Assembly: GCA_018713975.1 (NCBI GenBank)
Contig: DVOB01000058.1
Location: 1-18,828 of the forward strand
From: Lentihominibacter excrementipullorum
GTDB lineage: Bacteria > Bacillota > Clostridia > Peptostreptococcales > Anaerovoracaceae
Reading direction: 5' to 3'
DNA: 18,828 nucleotides
The notes beneath the pieces are model-generated. The model was not told where the DNA came from and made no database searches. It was given only the letters and a program-made list of their open reading frames with translations. The position numbers and the translations under genes are program-made. The stretch's first letter is position 1, and each line of letters begins with the position of its first letter. Positions 5,815 through 13,838 of the stretch are shown here, in pieces.

Positions 5815-7575
5815 ATGTACGTTGGGAGAATAGAAAAACTGTTGACGCACTACTCGATGGTGCCTATGTGTATAATCAATTCCTTCGGAAAGGTCACCAG
5901 AGCAAACAAAAAGATAGCTGACGTGTTCAAGTACGACGGTATCGTGGACAACGATATTTTTGTGCTGACAGGGATAAAGCTGCCGGAAGTAATGGCGGCT
6001 ACGAAGGAGAAACGGACGCTGTTCCTGAAGAAAAACGGCAAAGCCTTCAAAATACTCACATCCTTCATAGGAGAAGGAGACACGGCGTCCATAGTGATGA
6101 GCTTTATCGACATGACATCCTTTGAGAATCTCAAGGATCTCTACAATGAGGAAAAACCTTGCATCGCGCTGATAAATGTAGACAATCTGGAGGAAATGAC
6201 GCCCAGCGGTATGGAAGAAAGCGAGATGGAAGTCTCCACAGAGGTGGATAAGCTCATAAGGAACTGGAGCGCCAAAATGGGCGCAGCCATATCCAGGTAC
6301 AAAGAACACATGTATGAGATGCTGCTGACCCACAAGAATTACAGGGAACTGGTGGAGAGCAAGTTCGATATCCTGGATGAGGTCAGGAAAATAGAGACAG
6401 ATATGGATTTTCCGGTGACCCTCAGTATAGGTATAGGCATAGGCGGCAAGACCATCGCCGAGAGTGAGGACTATGCTCAGGACGCTCTCAATCTGGCCCT
6501 TGGCCGGGGCGGCGACCAGGCGGTAGTCAGGAACGTGAAGAATTTCGAATATTACGGAGGCAAATCTCAGAGCGTCGAAAAAGGCTATAAGGGAAAATCC
6601 AGGGTCATCGCCCATGCCATCAAGCTTCTGATGACTCAGTCTTCGAAAATTTTCATAATGGGTCATGGCAATCCGGACATGGACTGTTTCGGCGCGGCGC
6701 TGGGCATCCACAGGATAGCCAGATCTATCGGCAAGGAGGCTTATATCGTTCTCAACGGCTACAACAGTACCATGGATGATCTGGTAAAGGATGCCAAGGA
6801 GACGGAAGAATATGAATTCGTCAACAGCGACAAGGCCCTGACGCTGGCCGATGAGAACGCGCTGGCGGTGGTGGTGGACACTCACAGGCCTACATTGGTG
6901 GAATCTCTGGCGCTGTTGGAAAAGATAAACAGGACGGTCATCATAGATCATCACAGGAGGACAGAAGGGGCCCTTCCCAATACGCTTCTGTCCTACATGG
7001 AATCTTACGCTTCCTCGGCCTCTGAGCTGGTCTCGGAGATCGTACAGTACGCCTGCGACAAGAAGGTTCTGAGCAAATTCGAAGCCGACGCTTTGCTGGC
7101 CGGCATTATGGTGGATACCAACAGGTTCGCGGTGAAGGCGGGAGTAAGGACTTTTGAGGCGGCAGCATGGCTAAAGAGAGCAGGCGCCGACCTGGAAAAT
7201 GTCAGGAGGTATTTTCAGATCAATGCGGACAGCTTCAAGATAAGAGCCCAGTGTATAGCCAACGCTCAGTTCCTGGAAGGCGGCATCGTCATGTCGGTGT
7301 GCCCGGGCTGTGTCCCGGATGCCCAGATAGTAAACTCCCAGGTGGCGGACGAGCTGCTGACTGTGAAGGGGATAAAAGCCAGCTTCGTGGCAGGGAAGAA
7401 CCAGCAGGGAATGACGGTGGTGAGCGCCAGATCCCTGGGAGATGTCAACGTTCAATTGATAATGGAAAAGTTTGGCGGCGGAGGTCATTTCAACACCGCC
7501 GGAGCCCAGTCAGAACTTTCGCCGGAAGATATGCTGGCGAAGATAAGAGCAGAACTGGGAAACAGGAATTCGTGA
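5815..7575 (+). CDS. gdpP: Cyclic-di-AMP phosphodiesterase GdpP, lacking N-terminal membrane helices
   Basis: GdpP-type enzyme that hydrolyses c-di-AMP to pApA and so tunes potassium, osmotic and cell-wall homeostasis. Counting from the Met at 5815 (586 residues): a PAS-like domain at about 5-100, a degenerate GGDEF domain at about 110-238 ending in the typical GRGGDQAVV, a DHH domain from about 262, and DHHA1 to the end. Metal ligands are visible as His284, Asp288 and Asp290 (HGNPDMD), Asp355 (VVDTH), the DHH at 378-380 and Asp434 (MVDTN). The substrate loop GGGGH is at 554-558. An in-frame ATG at 5791 also exists, but only 5815 has a ribosome site (GGAGAGG, 5803-5809). Usual GdpP proteins carry two membrane helices and a linker (about 80 residues) before PAS; here they are absent. 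It is preceded by the DUF2232 gene and followed by rplI. Confidence 0.93.
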   Translation: MYVGRIEKLLTHYSMVPMCIINSFGKVTRANKKIADVFKYDGIVDNDIFVLTGIKLPEVMAATKEKRTLFLKKNGKAFKILTSFIGEGDTASIVMSFIDMTSFENLKDLYNEEKPCIALINVDNLEEMTPSGMEESEMEVSTEVDKLIRNWSAKMGAAISRYKEHMYEMLLTHKNYRELVESKFDILDEVRKIETDMDFPVTLSIGIGIGGKTIAESEDYAQDALNLALGRGGDQAVVRNVKNFEYYGGKSQSVEKGYKGKSRVIAHAIKLLMTQSSKIFIMGHGNPDMDCFGAALGIHRIARSIGKEAYIVLNGYNSTMDDLVKDAKETEEYEFVNSDKALTLADENALAVVVDTHRPTLVESLALLEKINRTVIIDHHRRTEGALPNTLLSYMESYASSASELVSEIVQYACDKKVLSKFEADALLAGIMVDTNRFAVKAGVRTFEAAAWLKRAGADLENVRRYFQINADSFKIRAQCIANAQFLEGGIVMSVCPGCVPDAQIVNSQVADELLTVKGIKASFVAGKNQQGMTVVSARSLGDVNVQLIMEKFGGGGHFNTAGAQSELSPEDMLAKIRAELGNRNS

Positions 7576-7601
7576 AAACTTCACAATAGGAGGTTAAAAT
7601 A

Positions 7602-8045
7602 ATGATAGTGATATTGACAAAGGATGTTAAGGGAACCGGCAAAGCCGGTGAAGTCGTAAAGGTAAGCGACGGTTACGCCAGAAATATGCTTATCCCTAAA
7701 GGGATGGCCAAAGAAGCGACGGAAGGCAATATAAGGAATCTGGAAAAGCAGAAAGCTATTGCCGCAGAGAAGCACGAGGAGCAGAAGGCTGCAGCTCAGG
7801 ATCAGGCCAAGATCCTGGAAAAAATAACGCTGGAGATAAAGACCAAAGGCGGAGATTCGGGAAAACTTTTCGGATCCATAACGTCCAAGGATATAGCTGA
7901 CGCGCTGCTGAAGCAGGAAGATATCAAAGTCGACAAGAAGAAGATAGACCTGGGCAGTCCTATCAAACAGGCAGGAGAAACGCAGGTAACTGTCAAGCTT
8001 TTCCCGGAGGTGACCGCTGTTCTCAAGGTCAATGTGACCGTTTGA
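7602..8045 (+). CDS. rplI: 50S ribosomal protein L9
   Basis: L9 of 147 residues, standard length. The N-terminal rRNA-binding domain reads MIVILTKDVKGTGKAGEVVKV then DGYARNMLIPKGMA, the family signature. A long charged helix (about 45-80) leads to the C-terminal domain ending in VNVTV. It binds 23S rRNA near the L1 stalk and helps reading-frame fidelity. AGGAGG (7588-7593) is eight bases before the ATG. It sits between gdpP (26-base gap) and dnaB (17-base gap), a conserved Bacillota arrangement. Confidence 0.98.
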   Translation: MIVILTKDVKGTGKAGEVVKVSDGYARNMLIPKGMAKEATEGNIRNLEKQKAIAAEKHEEQKAAAQDQAKILEKITLEIKTKGGDSGKLFGSITSKDIADALLKQEDIKVDKKKIDLGSPIKQAGETQVTVKLFPEVTAVLKVNVTV

Positions 8046-8062
8046 TTTGACGGAGGATGAGT

Positions 8063-9400
8063 ATGGAAGAGAGGATACCTCCTCACAGCATAGAAGCGGA
8101 AAAATCTGTGTTGGGAGCCGCGCTGCTTTCCAAGGACGCGCTCCTGGACGTGGTGGAGATAGTAAAGGCTGGCGATTTTTACGACAGCAACCATAGGGAA
8201 ATATTCGAGGCTATCCAGGATCTCTACAGGCGAAGCGCTCCGGTGGACGCGTTGACCGTGTCGGAGGAGCTGAAAAAGAGAAACAGCCTGGAGATGGTCG
8301 GAGGCAGAGCCTATATCGCCTCCCTTTCGTCGGGAACGCCGACTACCAGCAATGCGACAGAGTACGCTAAGATAGTGGTGGAAAGCGCGGCGATCAGGAG
8401 ACTTATCAGCACGGCTGACGATATAGTCACCAAAGGTTATGAAAGCTCCATGGACGCCGGGCAGATGCTGGACTACGCGGAGCGGGGGATATTCGAGATA
8501 TCCCAGTCCAGGCAGAAGGGACAGTACGCCCACATCAAGGACGTACTGCTGGAAAACATAGAGATAATAGACAGAGCATCTAAGATGGACGGCGGACTTA
8601 CAGGCATAACCACCGGTTTTAAATATCTGGACAGTATGACATCAGGGCTGCAGCGCTCGGATCTGATAATACTGGCAGCCAGGCCGGCTATGGGAAAGAC
8701 AGCCTTCGCCCTTTCTCTGGCCCTCAACGCGGCAGTCAAAGGCGGTGCGTCGGTGATGGTCTTCAGCCTGGAGATGTCCAAGGAACAGCTGGGACAGCGT
8801 CTCCTTTCCATGGAGTCGAAGGTGTCCATGCAGAACCTCAAGACAGGCAGGCTGGAGAGACGTGACTGGGATGACATAAATATCGCCCTGGATGTATTGT
8901 CAAAAGCCAATATACATATCGACGATACGGCAGGTATAAACATCATGGAGATGAAGAGCAAGTGCAGGAGACTCAAGGGCGAAGAAGGACTTGACCTGGT
9001 GGTCATAGATTATCTGCAGCTGATGACTCCTGAGGGAAGAGCTGATTCCAGGACCCAGGAGATATCGGTCATCTCACGAAATCTGAAGCTGCTGGCCAGG
9101 GAGCTGGATTGTCCCGTACTGGTGCTTTCACAGCTTTCGAGAGCGCCGGAAACCAGGACCGACCACAGGCCGATGCTTTCGGACCTGAGAGAATCCGGTT
9201 CCATAGAGCAGGACGCCGATATCGTCATATTCCTTTACAGAGACGAGTATTACAACGAGGACACTGAGTCTCCGGGCGAGTGTGAAGTCATCGTCGCAAA
9301 GCAGAGAAGTGGTCCGACAGGCACCGTCAAGGTCACATGGCTCGACAAGCTGACTAAATTCGTGGACGGGATGGGCGGCGGCAATATCCCCGAATTCTGA
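8063..9400 (+). CDS. dnaB: Replicative DNA helicase DnaB
   Basis: Hexameric replicative helicase (called DnaC in Bacillus) that unwinds DNA 5' to 3' at the fork, 445 residues. The N-terminal primase- and loader-interacting domain spans about 5-105 (IPPHSIEAEKSVLGAAL) and a linker follows to about 170. The RecA-like motor has Walker A ARPAMGKT at 206-213, Walker B DLVVIDY at 311-317 and the arginine-finger region KQRSGPTGTV near 415. The in-frame ATG at 8057 abuts GGAGG with no spacing, whereas the ATG at 8063 is six bases from it, so 8063 is chosen. All key residues appear intact. It is followed by the DnaD-like gene, which probably assists its loading. Confidence 0.97.
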   Translation: MEERIPPHSIEAEKSVLGAALLSKDALLDVVEIVKAGDFYDSNHREIFEAIQDLYRRSAPVDALTVSEELKKRNSLEMVGGRAYIASLSSGTPTTSNATEYAKIVVESAAIRRLISTADDIVTKGYESSMDAGQMLDYAERGIFEISQSRQKGQYAHIKDVLLENIEIIDRASKMDGGLTGITTGFKYLDSMTSGLQRSDLIILAARPAMGKTAFALSLALNAAVKGGASVMVFSLEMSKEQLGQRLLSMESKVSMQNLKTGRLERRDWDDINIALDVLSKANIHIDDTAGINIMEMKSKCRRLKGEEGLDLVVIDYLQLMTPEGRADSRTQEISVISRNLKLLARELDCPVLVLSQLSRAPETRTDHRPMLSDLRESGSIEQDADIVIFLYRDEYYNEDTESPGECEVIVAKQRSGPTGTVKVTWLDKLTKFVDGMGGGNIPEF

Positions 9401-9423
9401 GCAGGAGGTGATGGGGAGGAAAG

Positions 9424-10686
9424 ATGAGCTTTAAAAAAGAAAAGATAAACGATCTGTTTCTCCTCGATACCAGTGTGGAGAATATATTCATAAACGAGTA
9501 TATGGCTTCTGCCCCGGGAGATTTCGTCAAGGTCTATATGTTTGCCCGAATGTATGCGGGCCAGGACACGGAGATATCTGACGAGGAGATCGCGAAACAT
9601 CTGGGCATAGATCATGAGGATGTGCTTAAAGCGTGGACATACTGGGAGCGTCTGGGAGTCATAAAAAAAATAAGGAAGGATCCGGAGGACAAATTCCGTT
9701 ACGATATAGAGTTCATCAGTTTGAGGGAGCAGCTCTACGGTGAGAAAACGAAAAAGAAGAGTTTCTCACAGGCTGATACATTGCCGGCTCTCATGTCGGA
9801 CAAGGAGATACAGAACATGTTCTCGGAGATCGAGAAGATCGTCGGTAAAGTAGTCAGCGGTACCGAGATGATGGAAATAACATCGCTCATGAATGATTTC
9901 AATGTGCCGCCGGATCTGATGGTCTACGGTTACTCATTTTGCGCCAAAAAAAAGAAGAAAAACGTGAAATATGTGATGGCAGTCATCAGAGGATGGATAG
10001 AAGACGGACTTCGCGATGTGGAAGCCGTGGAGAAATACCTGAGCGAGAGAGACAAGAAGCATCATCTGTACAGACGGGTGTTCCAGGCTCTGGGATTCGC
10101 CAGGAATGCCACGGAGGAGGAAAAGCGTATCATGGACATATGGTTCGATACGATGGGCTTTTCCCTGGAAAAGGTGCTGAGCGCCTGCAGCAGGACGGCA
10201 GGTATCAACAGTCCTAACATCAATTATGTCAATAAGATACTGGTAAGCTGGCATGAGGAGCAGCAGAGCGGGAAATCAGGGAAGAACGACGGTCAGCTGT
10301 CGGCCGGCGATATAAAGAAATATTATGAAGCGCTCGTCCGCAGAGAAGAAGAGGAAGCGGACGCCAGGCGCGCTCAGGTATATGAGAAGGTGCCGAGGAT
10401 AAAGGAAATAGAAGAAGAGATCTCGGCCCGGAGCAAGGAACTTTCAAAGGTGATAATCTCCGACAGGGTAGATGGAGATAAAGTTATGGAGAAAATAAGG
10501 AGCAGACTGGACGCCCTCAATATGGAAAAAGCGTTCCTGCTCACCGACAATGGATTCGAAATGGATTTTATGGATGTAAAATACAGGTGTCCTAAATGCA
10601 AGGACACCGGAATTCTTGAAACGGGAGAAAGATGTCAATGTTTTCAGGAGATAACAAAGGAAAAAATACAGTCGATAAACCAGTGA
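9424..10686 (+). CDS. DnaD-like protein with a DnaC-loader-type N-domain and zinc site fused at the C-terminus
   Basis: Primosome-type protein of 420 residues. Residues about 1-115 form a winged-helix-like DNA-binding region (EISDEEIAKHLGIDHEDVLKAW). Residues about 122-205 match the first DnaD helical domain, and about 215-280 the second, ending NINYVNKILVSWHEE, the DnaD tail motif. Residues 296-410 look different: a charged helix containing YEKVPRIKEIEEEI, then NMEKAFLLTDNGFEMDFMDVKYRCPKC with Cys389, Cys392, Cys404 and Cys406. This matches the N-terminal region of clostridial DnaC-like helicase loaders, just before their AAA+ domain. No Walker motif follows; the protein stops 14 residues after the last Cys. 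GGGGAGGAAAG precedes the ATG. The M23 peptidase gene starts inside its 3' end (55-base overlap). That the final part derives from a loader is inference from remembered family sequences. Confidence 0.8.
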   Translation: MSFKKEKINDLFLLDTSVENIFINEYMASAPGDFVKVYMFARMYAGQDTEISDEEIAKHLGIDHEDVLKAWTYWERLGVIKKIRKDPEDKFRYDIEFISLREQLYGEKTKKKSFSQADTLPALMSDKEIQNMFSEIEKIVGKVVSGTEMMEITSLMNDFNVPPDLMVYGYSFCAKKKKKNVKYVMAVIRGWIEDGLRDVEAVEKYLSERDKKHHLYRRVFQALGFARNATEEEKRIMDIWFDTMGFSLEKVLSACSRTAGINSPNINYVNKILVSWHEEQQSGKSGKNDGQLSAGDIKKYYEALVRREEEEADARRAQVYEKVPRIKEIEEEISARSKELSKVIISDRVDGDKVMEKIRSRLDALNMEKAFLLTDNGFEMDFMDVKYRCPKCKDTGILETGERCQCFQEITKEKIQSINQ

Positions 10687-13427
10687 CACCGCATCAGGAA
10701 AACGACGTGGAACCCGTCACGCGCGATACCATCAGCAAAGAAGAGCTGATGGCCCAGAACGAGGATGCCAGAAAGATATTTGAAGATATCAGGAGCCTCA
10801 GGGAAAGCGTGGAGGCGTTGAAGGGCGAGGATATGGATGTCCTCGCTGACTCAGAGCCAAGGCAGGAACCGGCCAAAGACCTGATCATAGAGGATTCCGA
10901 CGAGATATTGGCAGCCAAGCAGGCTATAATAGAACAGGCCAGGAAGGATGCTGAGGAGGAGCGGCGGAAGAAGGAAGAAGCGCGCCGGAAAGAGCTGGCG
11001 CAGATGCAGGCGCGTCAGGAAGTCCTGGAGGCGCAGAAGAGAGCGGCTCTCATCGAAGAAGAGGCCGAGCGAAAGCGCAGGCAGGCGGCTGAAGCCGAGA
11101 GGAGAGCTAAGGCGATATCGAGAAAGCAGGCTCTCGATGCCATGGAGGCGGAGCTGCAGGCAAAGAATGAGGAACTGGCCAGGGAAGAGGCGGCTACTCG
11201 TGAGACATCCGGCTCGACCGGTCAGCAGGCCGGAATTGGCGGCAGTCGATCCGCCGGCGACCGCAGGGAGGCTACACCTGAGGAAAAGCAGGCTTTTTTC
11301 AATGAACAACCCGAAGACAGCGATGTCCGTGAAAAGACAGCTGTACCTTCCCAGGAGGTGATGCGCGATCTGGAGGATGCCAAGCAGGAGTTGCTGATGG
11401 CGCAGAAACAGCAGGGCGAGGTGCTGGGCGCTATATCTCAGATAGCCGAGGAGCGCACCGGGAAGCTGGCCGAGGAACAGCAGAAGAAGCTGGATCAGCA
11501 GCAGACCATGCTCAGAGAAGAGCAGGAGAAACTGCAACAGCTGTTGGAGGCTCACAGGAACGAACGGCTGGAAAGAGCGGAACGGGAGAAGGCCGAGCGG
11601 GAGCTGAAAGAGCAGCGGGCTAAGGTGGAACGTCTTCTCAAAGAGGAACGGGCAAGAGCAGCCAGGGAAGAAAAGCTGGCCAGAGCCAGGAAAAAGCGGG
11701 AAGAGAAGCTCCACCGCGCTGAAGAGAAAGAACGTCAGAAACGGGCGAAGAGGGAAGCGGCCGAGAAGGCCAGGCTGGAGCGGGAACAGCTCAAGCAGAA
11801 GAGCATTGCCGATGCTGAGCTTGGCGGCGGTGTCGTCAACGTCAAAGGCGTCAAGATAAATACCAAGATAAAAGATACACTTTCGGTATCTCTCAAGGAT
11901 TTCATCGGGCTGGCAGACAGGCAGGAGAGAAAAGAATCTTCCGAAGAAAAAGCGCAGCAGATGAAGGAAGAACGGGAAAAGAGAAGAGAAGAGGCCAGAG
12001 AGGCCGTCGAGCTTTCCGTGAAGCAGAAGCTGGATGAATATGAGAAGAGCAGCTTCGGGAAAAAGATGAGATCTTTCAAGGATTTCTGCGAAAAGCATAA
12101 GGTCTCACTGCTCACATCCTTTTCTATTTTCATAATGCTGCTGGTAGGCGTCGCCGGCGTATTCAATTACTATACGGCCTACGCCTATTCGTATAACGGA
12201 CAGAGACTGGGACTTGTCAAGGAAAAGGATGACGTCCTCAGGATAACGGATCTGGTCCAGAGCGCTCTCACAGAAGATAAAAACGTGGACGTGGTCATGG
12301 ACGATATAGAGTTCGAGCGGGTATCGGCTCTTGGAGATGCTGAGATAGACAGCTCCGAAGACGTGCTCAAGAGATTGTCCTATATGGGAAATCTCAATGT
12401 CAAGGCTTACGGTATCTACGTTAACGGCGAAAAAGTCGGAGCGGTGGAGAATAAGGACGCCGCGGCCCAGGTGCTGCAGGATATCAAGGACAGGTACAGC
12501 AGCGGACGCGAAGGCGCTGAGGTGGAAGAAGCCGTTTTCATAGAGAATGTGGATATCAGGAGGAGCAACACCGATCTGGAAGACGTCCTGTCGGAAAAGG
12601 AAATGGTGGAAAAGCTCTGCACCAGCGGTGAAAAAGAAGTCAAACACCAGGTGGCGGCAGGCGAGACGCTGGCGGATATCGCCAAGCTCTATTCGGTTAC
12701 GGAGGAACAGCTCCTTGAGGAAAACCCTGACATCGATCAGACCAAGCTTGAGGTAGGAAGCGTGATAACCTTCCATCAGACAGCACCGATACTGACTGTC
12801 AGGATAACGGAACAGGTCACTTATGAGCAGGAGATACCATATGAGACCGAGGAGAGAGATGATCCCGACATGTACCAGGGAGATTCAGAGACAAGCCAGC
12901 AGGGAGAAAACGGCCTGGAAGAAGTGACCTCGAGAATAGTTCTGGTCAACGGTGAACAGGTGGAAGAAACACCATTGGTCACCACGGTCAAGAAGGAGGC
13001 CGTTTCTGAGATCATCATGGTAGGCTCCAAGGAGAGACCGCCTTCGGTAGGGTCCGGCAACTATATCTGGCCGCTTTCGGGCGGATATACTCTCACCTCC
13101 AATTTTGGAGGAAGATGGGGAAGAGCTCATGAAGGTATAGACCTGGGAGTATCGGTAGGAGCCGATGTGCTGGCTGCCGACGGAGGTATCGTTACATATG
13201 CGGGATACAGCGGTGCGTACGGATACTTAGTCATCATAGATCATCAGAATGGCATGGAGACCAGGTATGCTCACAACAGTTCTCTTCTGGTAAGTGAAGG
13301 GGACGAGGTGTTCCAGGGGATGCATATAGCTGAATCAGGAAACTCCGGCAGGAGTACAGGACCGCATCTCCACTTTGAGATAAGGGTCAACGGAGTGGCG
13401 AAGGATCCGCTCAATTATCTGCCATAG
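10632..13427 (+). CDS. Membrane-spanning LysM-G5-M23 endopeptidase with a very long cytoplasmic coiled-coil domain
   Basis: Predicted peptidoglycan endopeptidase of 931 residues. Residues 1-485 are cytoplasmic and highly charged: coiled coils at about 92-190 and 242-395, separated by a Gly/Ser/Pro-rich linker, then a Gly/Val-rich non-coiled patch (398-428) and another charged helix. Basic residues flank a single membrane helix at about 490-512. Outside are a LysM domain (671-714), a G5 domain (718-798) and an M23 domain (about 810-931) with His833, Asp837, His881 and the HLH at 912-914, so the zinc site looks intact. Usual clostridial LysM-G5-M23 proteins have only a short cytoplasmic start. 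The ATG at 10632 follows GGGAG by four bases; the ATG at 10638 is an alternative. The gene overlaps the DnaD-like gene by 55 bases and ends before a strong terminator. Confidence 0.88.
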   Translation: MSMFSGDNKGKNTVDKPVTPHQENDVEPVTRDTISKEELMAQNEDARKIFEDIRSLRESVEALKGEDMDVLADSEPRQEPAKDLIIEDSDEILAAKQAIIEQARKDAEEERRKKEEARRKELAQMQARQEVLEAQKRAALIEEEAERKRRQAAEAERRAKAISRKQALDAMEAELQAKNEELAREEAATRETSGSTGQQAGIGGSRSAGDRREATPEEKQAFFNEQPEDSDVREKTAVPSQEVMRDLEDAKQELLMAQKQQGEVLGAISQIAEERTGKLAEEQQKKLDQQQTMLREEQEKLQQLLEAHRNERLERAEREKAERELKEQRAKVERLLKEERARAAREEKLARARKKREEKLHRAEEKERQKRAKREAAEKARLEREQLKQKSIADAELGGGVVNVKGVKINTKIKDTLSVSLKDFIGLADRQERKESSEEKAQQMKEEREKRREEAREAVELSVKQKLDEYEKSSFGKKMRSFKDFCEKHKVSLLTSFSIFIMLLVGVAGVFNYYTAYAYSYNGQRLGLVKEKDDVLRITDLVQSALTEDKNVDVVMDDIEFERVSALGDAEIDSSEDVLKRLSYMGNLNVKAYGIYVNGEKVGAVENKDAAAQVLQDIKDRYSSGREGAEVEEAVFIENVDIRRSNTDLEDVLSEKEMVEKLCTSGEKEVKHQVAAGETLADIAKLYSVTEEQLLEENPDIDQTKLEVGSVITFHQTAPILTVRITEQVTYEQEIPYETEERDDPDMYQGDSETSQQGENGLEEVTSRIVLVNGEQVEETPLVTTVKKEAVSEIIMVGSKERPPSVGSGNYIWPLSGGYTLTSNFGGRWGRAHEGIDLGVSVGADVLAADGGIVTYAGYSGAYGYLVIIDHQNGMETRYAHNSSLLVSEGDEVFQGMHIAESGNSGRSTGPHLHFEIRVNGVAKDPLNYLP

Positions 13428-13447
13428 CAGAAGAGCTGCGGAGGATG

Positions 13448-13490
13448 CTGCCGTGTCGACAGAAGAAAAGCTGTCGACACGGCAGTTTTT
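13448..13490 (+). terminator. Rho-independent terminator of the long operon
   Basis: CTGCCGTGTCGACAG (13448-13462) and CTGTCGACACGGCAG (13471-13485) form a perfect 15-bp stem with an 8-base A-rich loop, followed by TTTTT. It separates the M23 gene from yabP. Confidence 0.95.
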
Positions 13491-13577
13491 GATTGGATAG
13501 CTTAAATGGTTCTAAGGGCAGGCCGATCCCAATATATTTTATCGTACAGCGATATTTGCGAGAAGGAGGTAGGCCTT

Positions 13578-13838
13578 GTGGAAAACCATTCAGTGACCAT
13601 CGAAAACAGAGAGACATTAACAGTGACGGACATAAAGGAGATAGACAGCTTCGATGAGGAAGAAGTCAGAGCTACGCTGGTGAGCGGGGCTATGATAATA
13701 AGAGGGAAGAAGCTCCATATCCGTATGCTGGATCTGGACTCGGGCCGGGCAGTGATCGTAGGCATCATCGATTCGCTGATGTATGTCAAGGTCAGGGAAA
13801 AAGGCGAGAAGGGCTTTTTCGCCAGGCTCATGAAGTGA
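13578..13838 (+). CDS. yabP: Sporulation protein YabP
   Basis: YabP family protein of 86 residues, needed for spore formation (cortex or coat assembly in the mother cell in Bacillus). The family core is clear: an early 'TVTDIKEIDSFDEEEV' (15-30), then GAMIIRGKKLHIRMLDLDSG (37-56) and IIDSLMYV (63-70). The GTG at 13578 was chosen because AAGGAGGT (13563-13570) lies seven bases before it. An in-frame ATG at 13506 would add 24 residues unlike the family and has no ribosome site. The stop overlaps the start of yabQ (TGATG), so translation is probably coupled. I expect sigma-E control by analogy with Bacillus but could not find a convincing sigma-E site in 13486-13577. Confidence 0.9.
   Translation: MENHSVTIENRETLTVTDIKEIDSFDEEEVRATLVSGAMIIRGKKLHIRMLDLDSGRAVIVGIIDSLMYVKVREKGEKGFFARLMK

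Noticed and set aside
9411..9434. Seven-codon reading frame (ATG at 9411) with AGGAGGTG ahead, overlapping the start of the dnaD-like gene
   Set aside because: The spacing to the Shine-Dalgarno core is only two bases. The second site GGGGAGG serves the ATG at 9424; the mini-frame is most simply explained by two stacked ribosome-site-like sequences.
10687..10760. A frameshifted remainder of a DnaC AAA+ domain after the dnaD-like stop
   Set aside because: Reading on in the same frame gives no Walker A or other AAA+ motif, and the sequence there encodes the charged N-terminus of the M23 protein in another frame.
13506..13577. ATG at 13506 as the start of yabP
   Set aside because: It has no ribosome site and adds 24 residues unlike YabP; the GTG at 13578 has AAGGAGGT at proper spacing.
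13486..13577. Sigma-E-type promoter for yabP (CGTACA at 13543)
   Set aside because: No acceptable -35 element lies at the required distance, so I do not call it.
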